From the NCBI GenBank assembly GCA_024998815.1, contig JACEUQ010000003.1, positions 62,001 through 126,000 of the forward strand: a DNA stretch of 64,000 bases. The letters are read 5' to 3'. This document shows positions 1-8,810 of the stretch, in pieces; within the stretch, counting starts at the first letter, position 1; each line of letters opens with the position of its first letter. The notes below the pieces were generated by a model. It worked only from the letters and a program-made list of their open reading frames with translations. It did no database searches and was not told the DNA's origin. Source of the stretch: Opitutus sp. GTDB lineage: Bacteria > Verrucomicrobiota > Verrucomicrobiia > Opitutales > Opitutaceae. The position numbers and the translations under genes are program-made.

Positions 1-1000
1 GTGATCGCGATTAATGATTCGATCGGCGCGCAGTGCCGGGATGGGAAAGTGGTGTATCTGAACGGTCATTTGCCCGTCTTTAGCCATGACGAGGGCGATT
101 TGGCGGCCTTCCGGCTCTTTACCACGCAACTGATCGTGAACGGCACGGCCACGCAGAGCCAGATCGTGCGCGCCTTCGGGGTGCCGCTGGGCACGGTAAA
201 ACGCATGGCGAAGCTTTATCGCACGGCGGGCGCGGCGGCGTTTTTCAAGCCGGCCGAGCCGCGGTCGGGCAGCAAACTCACGCTTGAGCTGAAGCCTCAA
301 GTGCAGGCGCTGCTTGACCAAGGCCTGAGCGTGCCAGAGGTCAGTGTAAAGACCGGCGTATTGACCAACACTCTGCACAAGGCGATCCGATCCGGACGCC
401 TCAGCGCCCGCCCCGCGCTCCAAAAAAAGTCCGCCCGGCTCGGCCGGCACCACCGACTACTGGGTCAACGGCCTTGGCGGCCAACCCTTCTTCGTGGTCA
501 CCCACCCTATCGACCCCGGCCTTTGCACCGTTCTGCGCGAACAAATCGTCCCCCGCCTGCTCGCCCTCGTCCCGGTGGATCCGGTGGCCGCCGCCACTCC
601 CGTTGACCCCATCGCCCTTGATCATACCGAACCCGCCGTCACTCCCGCCCCGACTCCAGAGACCGGAGCGCTCGCCTCCATGCCGCCGCCCCCGCGCCTG
701 ACCATCGTCTTTGATCGCGAAGGCTACTCGCCCGCGCTCTTTGCCGAGCTCAAAGCCCTCGGTGTGGCCATCCTCACCTACCATAAGTTCCCCGCCGCCG
801 ACTGGCCCGAGGCCGAGTTCGCGCCCCGCACCGTCACCCTCCACCACGGCGAAAGCGTAGTCATGTCCCTGGCCGAACGCGGCACCTGCCTGCCCAACGG
901 CCTCTGGTTGCGCGAAGTGCGCCACCGCGAAGCCCACGGCCACCAAGTCAGCATCCTCTCCACCGACTACCACATCGAACTGCCGCCTGTCGCCGGGTTC
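1..1000 (+). pseudogene. Broken transposase (frameshifted, 3'-truncated)
   Basis: Two overlapping frames read as one transposase-like protein. The first starts at or before base 1 and carries a helix-turn-helix-like N-terminus (motif GVPLGTVKRMAKLYR near residue 60) and a second one near residue 115. The second frame continues from about base 422 through FDREGYSPALF, which resembles the DDE-domain start of transposases I recall from Opitutaceae. The frame change falls on a run of seven A at 422-428 and needs a +1 (or -2) shift. Similarity seems to stop near base 1000 and the remaining bases run into the tail of the gene on the opposite strand, so the C-terminal catalytic part is missing. The family name is not certain. 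The 5' end may lie outside the window. Confidence 0.6.
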
Positions 1001-1085
1001 ACGGCGGTCGTCGCTGGAGCTCAGGGGCTCCTTAGATATAGCACTCGTTGCGCAGCCCATCGCGTTGGACGCAGGCGGCGCGTTT

Positions 1086-3749
1086 TCAGGGCGCGATGTA
1101 GGTTACCGGAATATGCACGGGGCCTCCCGGCGCTACGGGATCGGAACCGACCGGGGTGGGCCGCCAAATCGTGTTCTGCCAAGGGGTGGTTAACTCCGGA
1201 CAACCCAACAGGAGCCGGCAGAGGTGTTCGTGGCGTGTGTGTTCCCAGCCGGCGTATTGGACCGCACCGAAGATAAAACTGTCAGCAAACTCGGTCCAGG
1301 ATGTGAAACTGCCGCGCAGCGTTTCGGTTGCGGCGGCGGCGATTTCCTCAGCTTCGTTAGCCGGCAAGTAGCCGGCGGCGGCACCAAGGCGGGCCAAGTA
1401 GATAAGGTGACTCTTACGCCAGGCCAGCGGTGTGACCGAGGCTGACCGCCCTACGTAAAACACCCGATTGAGCAGGCGCTCCAAGCCAGCGGCGAATCGG
1501 GGAAACTGTCCGTCGACAAGGGTCACCAATTGGCCAGTGTGGTTGAGCGGAAGCAGGCGGTCGGTCGCGAGCAGAGCGGCCTTGAAGGCGGTGGCGTCGG
1601 CGAGCGCGAATTGGGACCAAAGGGCGTCGCGCGCCTGTTTTCCGGCCTTTTCAGGCGGCAAGGTACGAGCGGGTTCTAGCGACAGTCCGTGGCTGAGCGC
1701 GATGGGCAAGGTAAAGGCGTTGCCCAGGGCCTCGGCGTTAGTCGGATCGGCAGGGCGGGTCAGCAGGGGTAAATTCCAGGGCAATGCCGGGGCCGGGGTT
1801 TTTAAGGTGGCCTCCATGCGCGTGGCGAGTTCGCCATAGCCGAGCAGGTGCGCGGCGGCCAGCGGGGTGATGCCGGACTGGTCGGCAATCAGCGGGTCTG
1901 CCCCATGGCGCAGTAGGCCGTCGGTGAGTTGCGGGGCGGGGAAGGGTTGGATGGCGCGTCGCAGCGCGGTGCGGCCCTGGCGGTCTTGCTGATTCACCTC
2001 AGCGCCAGCCTCCAGCAGAACCGTGAGCGCATCGGGGTGGTGCCACTCCGTGCAGGTCATCATGAGCGGGGTGGTGCCGGTCTGCGGACTGGCGCGATTA
2101 AACTCGGCGTGGTGCGCAAGCAGGGTGCGAACAATATCCGTCTGCCCATAACCGGCGGCGGTATGCAGGGCGGTGCCGCGGTTATTGGCGCACACATTCA
2201 GGTCGATCCCCGGGTGGTTAATCAGCAGGCGGGCAGTTTTCCACTGATAAGAACTCACCGACATGGTGAGCGGAGACTGGCCCCATTTGTCCAACAGGTT
2301 GGGATTGGCCCCGGCATTCAGCAGCAGTTGCACGCAGGCGTGTTGCTTGAATTGCGCAGCATAGTGAAGCGCGGTGTCGCGGTTGGCATCCTGCGCATCG
2401 AGTTGAGCCCCGGCGGCCAGCAGCACCGGGATCAGCTCCGTCCAGCCACAGCGGGCGGCAATCATGAGAGCGCTCGCCTGATCGGTCGTACTGCGGGTTT
2501 CGATCGGGGTGGTGGCGAGCCGTTCGCGCACGGCGGTGATATCGCCACTGTCGAGGGCGGTAAACCAAGGGCTGTTGTCGGCGTCGGGTGAGAGCTTGCC
2601 GACGGGGACGTGCAGGCCGCGCCAATCGAGGGTACCTAATTTAGCCAACGCCGCACTGGCACCCGGCGCACCTTCATGGACGTTCAAACGGGCGAGCCGG
2701 ATGGCGGCGACCTGGTGCTTGGGGTCAAGTTGCACGGCTTGTTCTAGAAAGATGCGGGCCTGGGGCAGGTAGCCGGCGGCCAGTGCCAGTTCGCCGTAAT
2801 AACTACAATTACCGGCGCTATAATCCGGCATGCGGGAGATCCACAACGCGAGCGCCTCCTCGTTGCGATCCAGCGCCCAAAGGCATTCGGCGCGAACCTT
2901 TTGAGCGCCCTCGTGGCTTGGGTCTTGAGCCAGCGCGGCATCGCACAGGCGGAGGGCTTCAGTCCACTGGCCGAGGTCGCGCAAACTTCCAGCGGCGGCG
3001 TACAGCGACCACGGTTTAGGCTCTCGCTCCATCACGATGCGGTAGTGCTGCAAGGCCGTGGTGTGGTCTTCCATCGCCGAGAGCAGGTTGGCGAAGGTTT
3101 GGTGGACCAGCGTGGGGCCGGGCCCGGGTGCAAACTGGGTGAGCACGGAGCGATAGCGCTCGATCCCGTAGGCGACAATGCGTTGGCGCGTCGCATGAGA
3201 CATAGGGGAATCGGTGTCACGAGTCAGATCGCGCGCCATCACCGCGGCCATCCACTGGATCATGGGGTCGTCGGGGTGCATACAGGCCACCACCATCAAG
3301 CCACTGAAATAGTGCAACCGGGTCGGCAGGTTGGTCGCCAGATCTTGACCTATGATACAGGCAGCGACCTGGCCCTGGGGGCTATCGGGTGCGTGGACCA
3401 CCAGATGGTACCAGCCACGCAATGCTTCTTTGGTCTGAAAGCGGCTGCGCAAACAGACACTATTAAGAAAAATGACATCCGGGGGCGCGTCGTTGACCGC
3501 GCAAGCAGAAGCCAGCAGGGCTTCGGCAATGTTTTGCTCACCCGCCGCCAAGCGCTCGCGAGCGATCTGGGCCACAGAGGAGACCGGCACCGGGAGCGGC
3601 GCATCGGACTCGTTCACGGCCTTCGGGAGCGGCGGCTGCGCTGGGGTTTCCGGCATCGAATAGCCGGCCACCAGTAGCAGCGGCCCGGCGAGGGCAAACA
3701 GCGTCAACCGAGGCAGGGTGCAGGCACTCATTTTGAAGGGGGTAAGCAT
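1086..3749 (-). CDS. Exported TPR and ankyrin-repeat protein with DUF1266-like C-terminus
   Basis: A protein of about 887 residues with a hydrophobic N-terminus (LTLFALAGPLLLVAGYS), probably a signal peptide or lipoprotein-like anchor. Residues about 70-390 form TPR-like helical repeats (for example the block around ALQHYRIVMEREPKPWSLYA). Residues about 415-650 hold ankyrin repeats with typical DxxGxTALHxAA and LLxAGAxxN patterns. The last 200 residues end in SWTEFADSFIFGAVQYAGW and a terminal PWQNTIW, resembling DUF1266 domains of enterobacterial YbeU/YbeR type. The function is unknown; the repeats suggest protein-protein binding in the periplasm or at the membrane. Start choice is uncertain: ATG at 3797, 3749 and 3731 are in frame, and the latter two place the hydrophobic segment at the N-terminus. 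No partner gene is adjacent. Confidence 0.75.
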   Translation of the reverse strand: MLTPFKMSACTLPRLTLFALAGPLLLVAGYSMPETPAQPPLPKAVNESDAPLPVPVSSVAQIARERLAAGEQNIAEALLASACAVNDAPPDVIFLNSVCLRSRFQTKEALRGWYHLVVHAPDSPQGQVAACIIGQDLATNLPTRLHYFSGLMVVACMHPDDPMIQWMAAVMARDLTRDTDSPMSHATRQRIVAYGIERYRSVLTQFAPGPGPTLVHQTFANLLSAMEDHTTALQHYRIVMEREPKPWSLYAAAGSLRDLGQWTEALRLCDAALAQDPSHEGAQKVRAECLWALDRNEEALALWISRMPDYSAGNCSYYGELALAAGYLPQARIFLEQAVQLDPKHQVAAIRLARLNVHEGAPGASAALAKLGTLDWRGLHVPVGKLSPDADNSPWFTALDSGDITAVRERLATTPIETRSTTDQASALMIAARCGWTELIPVLLAAGAQLDAQDANRDTALHYAAQFKQHACVQLLLNAGANPNLLDKWGQSPLTMSVSSYQWKTARLLINHPGIDLNVCANNRGTALHTAAGYGQTDIVRTLLAHHAEFNRASPQTGTTPLMMTCTEWHHPDALTVLLEAGAEVNQQDRQGRTALRRAIQPFPAPQLTDGLLRHGADPLIADQSGITPLAAAHLLGYGELATRMEATLKTPAPALPWNLPLLTRPADPTNAEALGNAFTLPIALSHGLSLEPARTLPPEKAGKQARDALWSQFALADATAFKAALLATDRLLPLNHTGQLVTLVDGQFPRFAAGLERLLNRVFYVGRSASVTPLAWRKSHLIYLARLGAAAGYLPANEAEEIAAAATETLRGSFTSWTEFADSFIFGAVQYAGWEHTRHEHLCRLLLGCPELTTPWQNTIWRPTPVGSDPVAPGGPVHIPVTYIAP

Positions 3750-3946
3750 AAACGAAAAGAAAAGGGACTGGGTTAACGACTTGGTCACGCATGCCAACTG
3801 GTTTCAGCGCCCGGCCGGCCCTGCCCAGCCGCTCCGCATCCGCCTCCGCTCGCACCCCTTCGGGATCCCACCGCCAAAAGCATGGCTTTACCCTTCGCCT
3901 AGATTCGGTTGGTCTCACCGCCTTTAATCCTAAGCGCACCCGTACC

Positions 3947-5047
3947 ATGAACCTATATCACGACTCACGCATCGTCATGACGCTCGACGCGGGCGGCACG
4001 AACTTCCGCTTCGCCGCCACGCGCGGCGGCAAGCCCGTCACCGAAACAGTCGCCCTGCCCTCCAACGGCGCGGATTTACAGCAGTGCCTGGACAACCTGA
4101 TCATCGGCTTTTCGCGCGTGAAAGCGCTCTGCCCCGAGCCCCCGTCGGCCATCAGCTTCGCCTTCCCCGGGCCGGCCGACTACCCGAACGGCATCATCGG
4201 CGATTTGCACAACCTGCCCGGCTTCCGCGGCGGCGTGGCGATCGGCCCGATGCTCCAGGACAAATTCGGCATCCCTGTTTATATTAACAACGACGCCGAC
4301 CTCTTCGTCTATGGCGAGGCGATCGGCGGCTTGCTCCCCCACGTGAACTCCCTGCTGGAAAAAGCCGGCAGCTCGAAGCGTTACAAAAACCTCTTTGGCA
4401 TCACCCTGGGCACCGGCTTCGGCGCTGGCATCGTGCGCAACGGCGAACTGTTTACAGGCGACAACTCCATGGCCGGGGAAATCCACTCCCTGCGCAACAA
4501 AATGCACCCGTCCATGGATGCCGAAGAGGGCGCATGCATCCGCGCCGTGCGCCGCGTCTTTGCCGAAAAAACCGGCATTCCCTTTGAGCAATCCCCTGAG
4601 CCCAAGGACATCTACGCGATCGCTTGCGGCCAACAGCCCGGCAACCAGGCTGCCGCCAAGGAAGCCTTCCGCTGCCTCGGCGAAGTGGCCGGCGATGCCT
4701 TGGCCAACGCCCTCACGCTCATCGACGGCCTCGCCGTGATCGGCGGCGGCGTCTCAGGCGCGTGGCCGCTGTTCCTGCCGGCGTTGGTAGACGAGGTAAA
4801 TTCCAACTACACCGGAGTGGGCGGCAAAACCTACCGCCGCCTCAACCAGCCCACGTTCAACCTCGAAGACCCCGCGCAGCTTGAGACCTTCCTCAAGGGC
4901 GAGTCTCGTATCATCAAGGTGCCGGGCAGCGAGCGCCTCCTGCAATACGACCCGTTGCAACGACTCGGCGTGGGCATGTCGCGCCTAGGAACCAGCGAGG
5001 CCGTCGCCCTCGGTGCGTACGCCTTCGCCCTGCAGCAGCTCGGCTGA
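3947..5047 (+). CDS. ROK-family sugar kinase (glucokinase-like)
   Basis: A 366-residue cytoplasmic kinase expected to phosphorylate glucose or a related hexose with ATP. The phosphate-binding loop DAGGTNFRFA lies near residue 10, the catalytic region INNDADLFVYGEA near 120, and a second glycine-rich loop GITLGTGFGAGIV near 150, as in ROK proteins. The usual zinc signature CxCGxxGC after the GEIHS segment is absent: the region reads NKMHPSMDAEEGAC. It is therefore an atypical ROK member and the substrate is not certain. An in-frame upstream extension to 3791 has low-complexity composition, so the ATG at 3947 was chosen. It stands alone, divergent from the ankyrin gene. Confidence 0.82.
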   Translation: MNLYHDSRIVMTLDAGGTNFRFAATRGGKPVTETVALPSNGADLQQCLDNLIIGFSRVKALCPEPPSAISFAFPGPADYPNGIIGDLHNLPGFRGGVAIGPMLQDKFGIPVYINNDADLFVYGEAIGGLLPHVNSLLEKAGSSKRYKNLFGITLGTGFGAGIVRNGELFTGDNSMAGEIHSLRNKMHPSMDAEEGACIRAVRRVFAEKTGIPFEQSPEPKDIYAIACGQQPGNQAAAKEAFRCLGEVAGDALANALTLIDGLAVIGGGVSGAWPLFLPALVDEVNSNYTGVGGKTYRRLNQPTFNLEDPAQLETFLKGESRIIKVPGSERLLQYDPLQRLGVGMSRLGTSEAVALGAYAFALQQLG

Positions 5048-5104
5048 AGCTGATGCCCGCGTTGCCCCCCCCCCCCAATGGGCAGCCGCACGGGTCGTTG
5101 GCAT

Positions 5105-5340
5105 CCTTGAGCTCACGCTCAAGGCCACATTCGGCGTAAACACACTCCTCGTGAACACACGCTTCATCGACTCCCCGTGGCCTTGAGCGTGAGCTCAAGG
5201 TCTGGAGTTTAGCCCCTGACTAGTCGAACGCAGATCAGCCGAATCCTTGAGCTCACGCTCAAGGCCACACGCTTCGCGAACACACTCCTCGTGAACACAC
5301 GCTTCATCGACTCCCCGTGGCCTTGAGCGTGAGCTCAAGG
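5105..5340. repeat. Four copies of the CCTTGAGC palindrome in two inverted pairs
   Basis: Copies of CCTTGAGCTCACGCTCAAGG or its reverse complement lie at 5105-5124, 5181-5200, 5245-5264 and 5321-5340. Each is itself a hairpin (8-bp stem, 4-base loop). They form two inverted pairs, each enclosing a near-identical spacer (CTCCTCGTGAACACACGC and neighbours). The unit between 5200 and 5264 recurs inverted at 10871-10937. This is a REP/BIME-like arrangement. Confidence 0.85.
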
Positions 5341-5362
5341 TGTCCCCCCCCCGCCCCCCCCC

Positions 5363-5384
5363 AACCGCGAAATCGCGGTTTTTT
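5363..5384 (+). terminator. Probable intrinsic terminator before rapA
   Basis: AACCGCG-AAAT-CGCGGTT followed by a run of T makes a short stem-loop with U-tail. It would end transcripts reading from the ROK kinase gene or from the repeat region, ahead of rapA. Confidence 0.55.
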
Positions 5385-5431
5385 GAAAACGCATTTGCCC
5401 AGCCCGCTCCCGCTCCGTGTGATGTCCCGCT

Positions 5432-8287
5432 ATGTCTCTTGGTTTTGTCGGACAACGCTGCCTGAGTGAACGCGAGCCCGAGCTGGGCCTTGGCCTGGTC
5501 GCGGAGCTTGATCGCACCCGCATCACAATCGAGTTCCCCGCCACCCGGGAAAAACGCATCTACGCCCGCGGCACTCCCGTGCTCAAACGCGTGCAGTTCA
5601 CCGTCGGCGAGACCGTCGCCACCCGCGCCGGCGAAAAGTTCACCGTCGCCTCCGTCGACGAGCTCGCCGGCCTGCTCACCTACGTCGGCCCAGCCGGCCA
5701 GCGCGTGCGCGAGGACGTCATCTCCGACCTGACGAGCGTCGCCTCCCCCGCCGAGCGCCTGATGGCCGCCCAGGCCGAACCCTCCACCGTATTCGATCTC
5801 CGCCTACGCGCGCTCCAGGCCCGGGCCCGCTTCCGCCAGTCCCCGGTGCGCGGCTTTCTCGGCGGGCGCATCGACCTGATCCCGCACCAGTTTTACATTC
5901 TCAATGAGGTCGCCGGCCGCCAAATCCCGCGTGTGCTGCTCGCCGACGAGGTCGGCTTGGGCAAAACCATCGAGGCGTGTCTCATTCTCCAGCGCCTGCT
6001 CGCCACCGGCCGGGTTAAACGCGCACTCATCCTCGTGCCCGAGTCGCTCACCCACCAGTGGTTCGTCGAACTGCTGCGCCGCTTCAACCTGTGGTTCACG
6101 ATCTTTGACGAGCCGCGTTGCGCCGACATCGAAGGCAGCGAACCGGGCAAAAACCCGTTTCTCTCCAGCCAATTGGCACTCGGCAGCGTCAGCCTGCTGT
6201 CCGGCATGGATAACCGCCGCGCCCAGGTCGTCGAGGCCGGCTGGGACATCGTCATCGTCGACGAAGCGCACCACCTTGGCTGGACGCCCGAAGAGGCCAG
6301 CCCCGAATACAAATTCGTCGAGCAACTCGCGCGCAAAACCGCCGGTCTGCTCCTGCTGACCGCCACCCCGACCCAGCTCGGCCAAGCCGGGCATTTTGCG
6401 CGCCTGCGCCTGCTCGACCCGCACCGCTACGACGACTTCGAGAGCTTCGTCGACGAAGCCGCCGACTTTGGCCAGGTCGCCGCCATCGCCGAAAAGATCG
6501 TGGACGGTAAAACCCTCACGGCCGCCGACCACACCGCGCTGCGCAAGCTCTTCGACCGCGATCCGGAAACCCTCGCCACCCACCTTGCCGCGCTCTCCGC
6601 TGGAAAAGCCGGCGCGCGTGACGCCCTGTTGCGCACCCTGCTCGACCAGCACGGCACCGGCCGCGTGGTGTTTCGCAACACCCGCGCCGCCATGACCGGC
6701 TTCCCCAAGCGCCAGTATTGCCCGGTCGCGATCGCCGACGCCACGCCCACGCTGCTGGCCCGCGTTGGCCGCGAACTGCAGGCCGAGGAAACCGGCGAGA
6801 TCGCCACGCTGCGCTTCTCCTACAAGGAAGACCCGCGCCTGGATTGGCTGGTCGGCTTCCTGCAAAAAAACGCCCCCGCCAAAGTCCTCCTCATCTGCCG
6901 CTCGGAGCGCAAGGTGCTCGCGCTGGAGGCCGCCATCAAAGAAAAGCTCAACCTCAACATCGGCCTGTTTCACGAGAGCCTGCCGCTGATTCAGCGCGAC
7001 CGCCAGGCCGCTTGGTTTGCCGAACCCGCCGGAGCCCAACTCCTGCTCTGCTCCGAAATCGGCAGCGAGGGGCGCAACTTCCAGTTCGCCCACCACCTCG
7101 TGCTGTTCGACCTGCCGCTCAACCCCGGCCTCGTCGAGCAACGCATCGGCCGCCTCGACCGTATCGGCCAAACGGAGACCATTCGCATTCACGTGCCCTA
7201 CCTCGTCGGCGGTGCCGACGAAGCCGTGGCCCAGTGGTATCACCTGGGCCTGAATTCATTCGAAGCGCCGCTGCACGGTGGCAACGATTACGCCGACGCC
7301 TTCCGCACCCGCCTGCTGGAACTGGCGACGTCTTACGGCGAAGGTAAACTCAAGAAAAAGGCCCGCCCGCAGCTCGACGCCTTCATCGCCGAAACCGAAG
7401 TTTTCCGCGACGCCCTCCAGCTCAAGCTCAAGCAAGGCCGCGATCGCCTGCTGGAGTTAAACTCCTTCAACGGCGAGGTGGCCAAAGCCGTGATCGACCG
7501 CGTGCGTGCCGCCGACGCCGATCCGCTGCTGAAAAAAATCCTCACCGACCTGCTCGAACACTTCGGGGTCGAAATCAAGGAGCACGAGGACGGAGATTTC
7601 AACCTCAACGCCGACCGCGCCTACGTTGAAGGTTTCCCGTCGATCCCGCGCGACGGCATTCTGGCGACCTACCAGCGCAAGCGCGCGATTGCACGCGAAG
7701 ACATTCGATTCCTCTCGGCCGATCACCCGCTGGTGCAAGACACGATCGACCTGCTGGTGGATTCGCCCGCCGGCACCACGGCTTTCTGCGTGCTCGAAGC
7801 CGACAAGCCCAACTTGCTGCTCGAAGCCGTCTTCGTTTTAGAAACGGTTGCCGACGCCCGCTGGCACGTGGACCAGTTCCTAGCGCCGACCCCGGTGCGC
7901 GTCTTGGTCGACATCCACGGCGGTGACCTGACCGACGACGTGCTGTATTCACGGCTCAACGCCGACGTGGAAGACGCCCCGCTGGCGAGTTTCTTGGAGC
8001 GGCCCGGCTTTAACGGCACGCTGTTAAAAAACCTGGTTACCGCGGCCACCGAGCGGGCGACAGCGCGCACCTTGACGATCAAAAAGACGGCGCGGGAGCA
8101 GGCCGCCGCCACGCTCACCGCCGACCTGCAACGGCTGGTCGAATTGGGGAAGTTAAACGACAACGTGCGGCCCGAAGAGCTCGAACTGGCGAAGAAGCAG
8201 GTGTTGCAAGTGCGCACCGCGATCGAGCAAGCACGGCTGCGTTTGGACAGCCTGCGTTTGATCGTCGAAGGCGTGGACCTGGATTGA
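5432..8287 (+). CDS. rapA: RNA polymerase-associated SNF2-type ATPase RapA
   Basis: A 951-residue Swi2/Snf2 ATPase, close to the E. coli RapA length of 968. RapA binds RNA polymerase and helps recycle it after transcription. The N-terminus (GQRCLSEREPELGLGLV) matches the RapA Tudor-like domain start. Helicase motifs are in order: motif I ADEVGLGKTIEA near residue 171, the DEAH box VDEAHHLGW near 277, motif III LLTATPTQLGQ near 310, and motif VI QRIGRLDRIGQT near 570. The C-terminal 300 residues fit the RapA-specific spacer and C-terminal domains. The start ATG at 5432 gives the expected N-terminus. It appears monocistronic and is followed by repeat DNA. Confidence 0.95.
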   Translation: MSLGFVGQRCLSEREPELGLGLVAELDRTRITIEFPATREKRIYARGTPVLKRVQFTVGETVATRAGEKFTVASVDELAGLLTYVGPAGQRVREDVISDLTSVASPAERLMAAQAEPSTVFDLRLRALQARARFRQSPVRGFLGGRIDLIPHQFYILNEVAGRQIPRVLLADEVGLGKTIEACLILQRLLATGRVKRALILVPESLTHQWFVELLRRFNLWFTIFDEPRCADIEGSEPGKNPFLSSQLALGSVSLLSGMDNRRAQVVEAGWDIVIVDEAHHLGWTPEEASPEYKFVEQLARKTAGLLLLTATPTQLGQAGHFARLRLLDPHRYDDFESFVDEAADFGQVAAIAEKIVDGKTLTAADHTALRKLFDRDPETLATHLAALSAGKAGARDALLRTLLDQHGTGRVVFRNTRAAMTGFPKRQYCPVAIADATPTLLARVGRELQAEETGEIATLRFSYKEDPRLDWLVGFLQKNAPAKVLLICRSERKVLALEAAIKEKLNLNIGLFHESLPLIQRDRQAAWFAEPAGAQLLLCSEIGSEGRNFQFAHHLVLFDLPLNPGLVEQRIGRLDRIGQTETIRIHVPYLVGGADEAVAQWYHLGLNSFEAPLHGGNDYADAFRTRLLELATSYGEGKLKKKARPQLDAFIAETEVFRDALQLKLKQGRDRLLELNSFNGEVAKAVIDRVRAADADPLLKKILTDLLEHFGVEIKEHEDGDFNLNADRAYVEGFPSIPRDGILATYQRKRAIAREDIRFLSADHPLVQDTIDLLVDSPAGTTAFCVLEADKPNLLLEAVFVLETVADARWHVDQFLAPTPVRVLVDIHGGDLTDDVLYSRLNADVEDAPLASFLERPGFNGTLLKNLVTAATERATARTLTIKKTAREQAAATLTADLQRLVELGKLNDNVRPEELELAKKQVLQVRTAIEQARLRLDSLRLIVEGVDLD

Positions 8288-8314
8288 GCTGGTTTTGGGC
8301 TGGGGGCCGAAAAA

Positions 8315-8482
8315 GTAGCGCAGACTTCCAGTCTGCAGGCATCGCCCCGAAAGTAGTGCGGTGCTTCAGCCCGCATCGGAAATTGCAGAAGGGAAACCGG
8401 TGCAAACCTGCGGGCTAAAGCACCGCACTACCTCAGCGCCAATCCGACAAAATCAATGCGGAGCAGACTGGAAGTCTGCGCT
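8315..8482. repeat. REP-like inverted pair enclosing a second palindrome
   Basis: GCGCAGACTTCCAGTCTGC (in 8315-8336) and its reverse complement (8463-8482) bracket about 125 bases. Inside them AGTGCGGTGCTT near 8354 pairs with AAGCACCGCACT near 8420, making a nested hairpin. The outer motif recurs at seven further loci in the window. Confidence 0.8.
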
Positions 8483-8609
8483 CTGGAGTTTGGCCCCAAA
8501 ACGAGTTGAGATCCGCCCCCCCCAGCTAAGGTAGAATCGTACCGCAGGTAGCAACGGCATGGGTTTCGATGAGTTCGTTGACGTGAGGGTGGCTGTTGCG
8601 AAGTCTGCG
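8483..8609. repeat. 127-bp dispersed repeat, copy A
   Basis: Nearly identical to 37715-37839; the visible difference lies in a C/G homopolymer near 8514. On the minus strand it has a short open frame ending in HAVATCGTILP then stop, and another frame reading through. It may be the tail of a lost gene or a non-coding repeat. Copy A continues into the 3' flank of the group II intron, while copy B stops exactly at the IS21 end. Confidence 0.7.
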
Positions 8610-8736
8610 AAACTCTCCGGAGTGATCAGCTCAGATCGCCATACATGATGCGCAGCACCTGTATGGTTCTTGGCACGAGTTAAGTAGAGTAGAGAGAGCC
8701 GCGCGTCGGCAACCCGTCAGCGCGACCCTCCCCCTC

Positions 8737-8773
8737 GTCAAACCGTGCAAGCGGTTTTCCCGCACACGGCTTA
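8737..8773 (-). ncRNA. Group II intron domain V
   Basis: On the minus strand AAGCCGTGTGCGGGAAAACC then GCTTGCACGGTTT forms the conserved domain V hairpin with AGC-type catalytic triad near its base and a GAAA-like tetraloop. It precedes a GC-rich domain VI-like hairpin at 8690-8720. This fits the catalytic core of a group II intron and supports activity. Confidence 0.8.
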
Positions 8774-8810
8774 CCGAGTCCCCATTCTTTCGGTTTGGTT
8801 TCAGCGGAGT

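Noticed and set aside
5804-7243. A 479-residue open frame on the minus strand inside rapA
   Set aside because: It is a mirror of the high-GC coding frame of rapA, with Gly/Val/Glu-rich sequence lacking any domain. The same holds for the long antisense frames at 13505-14707 and 17921-19165.
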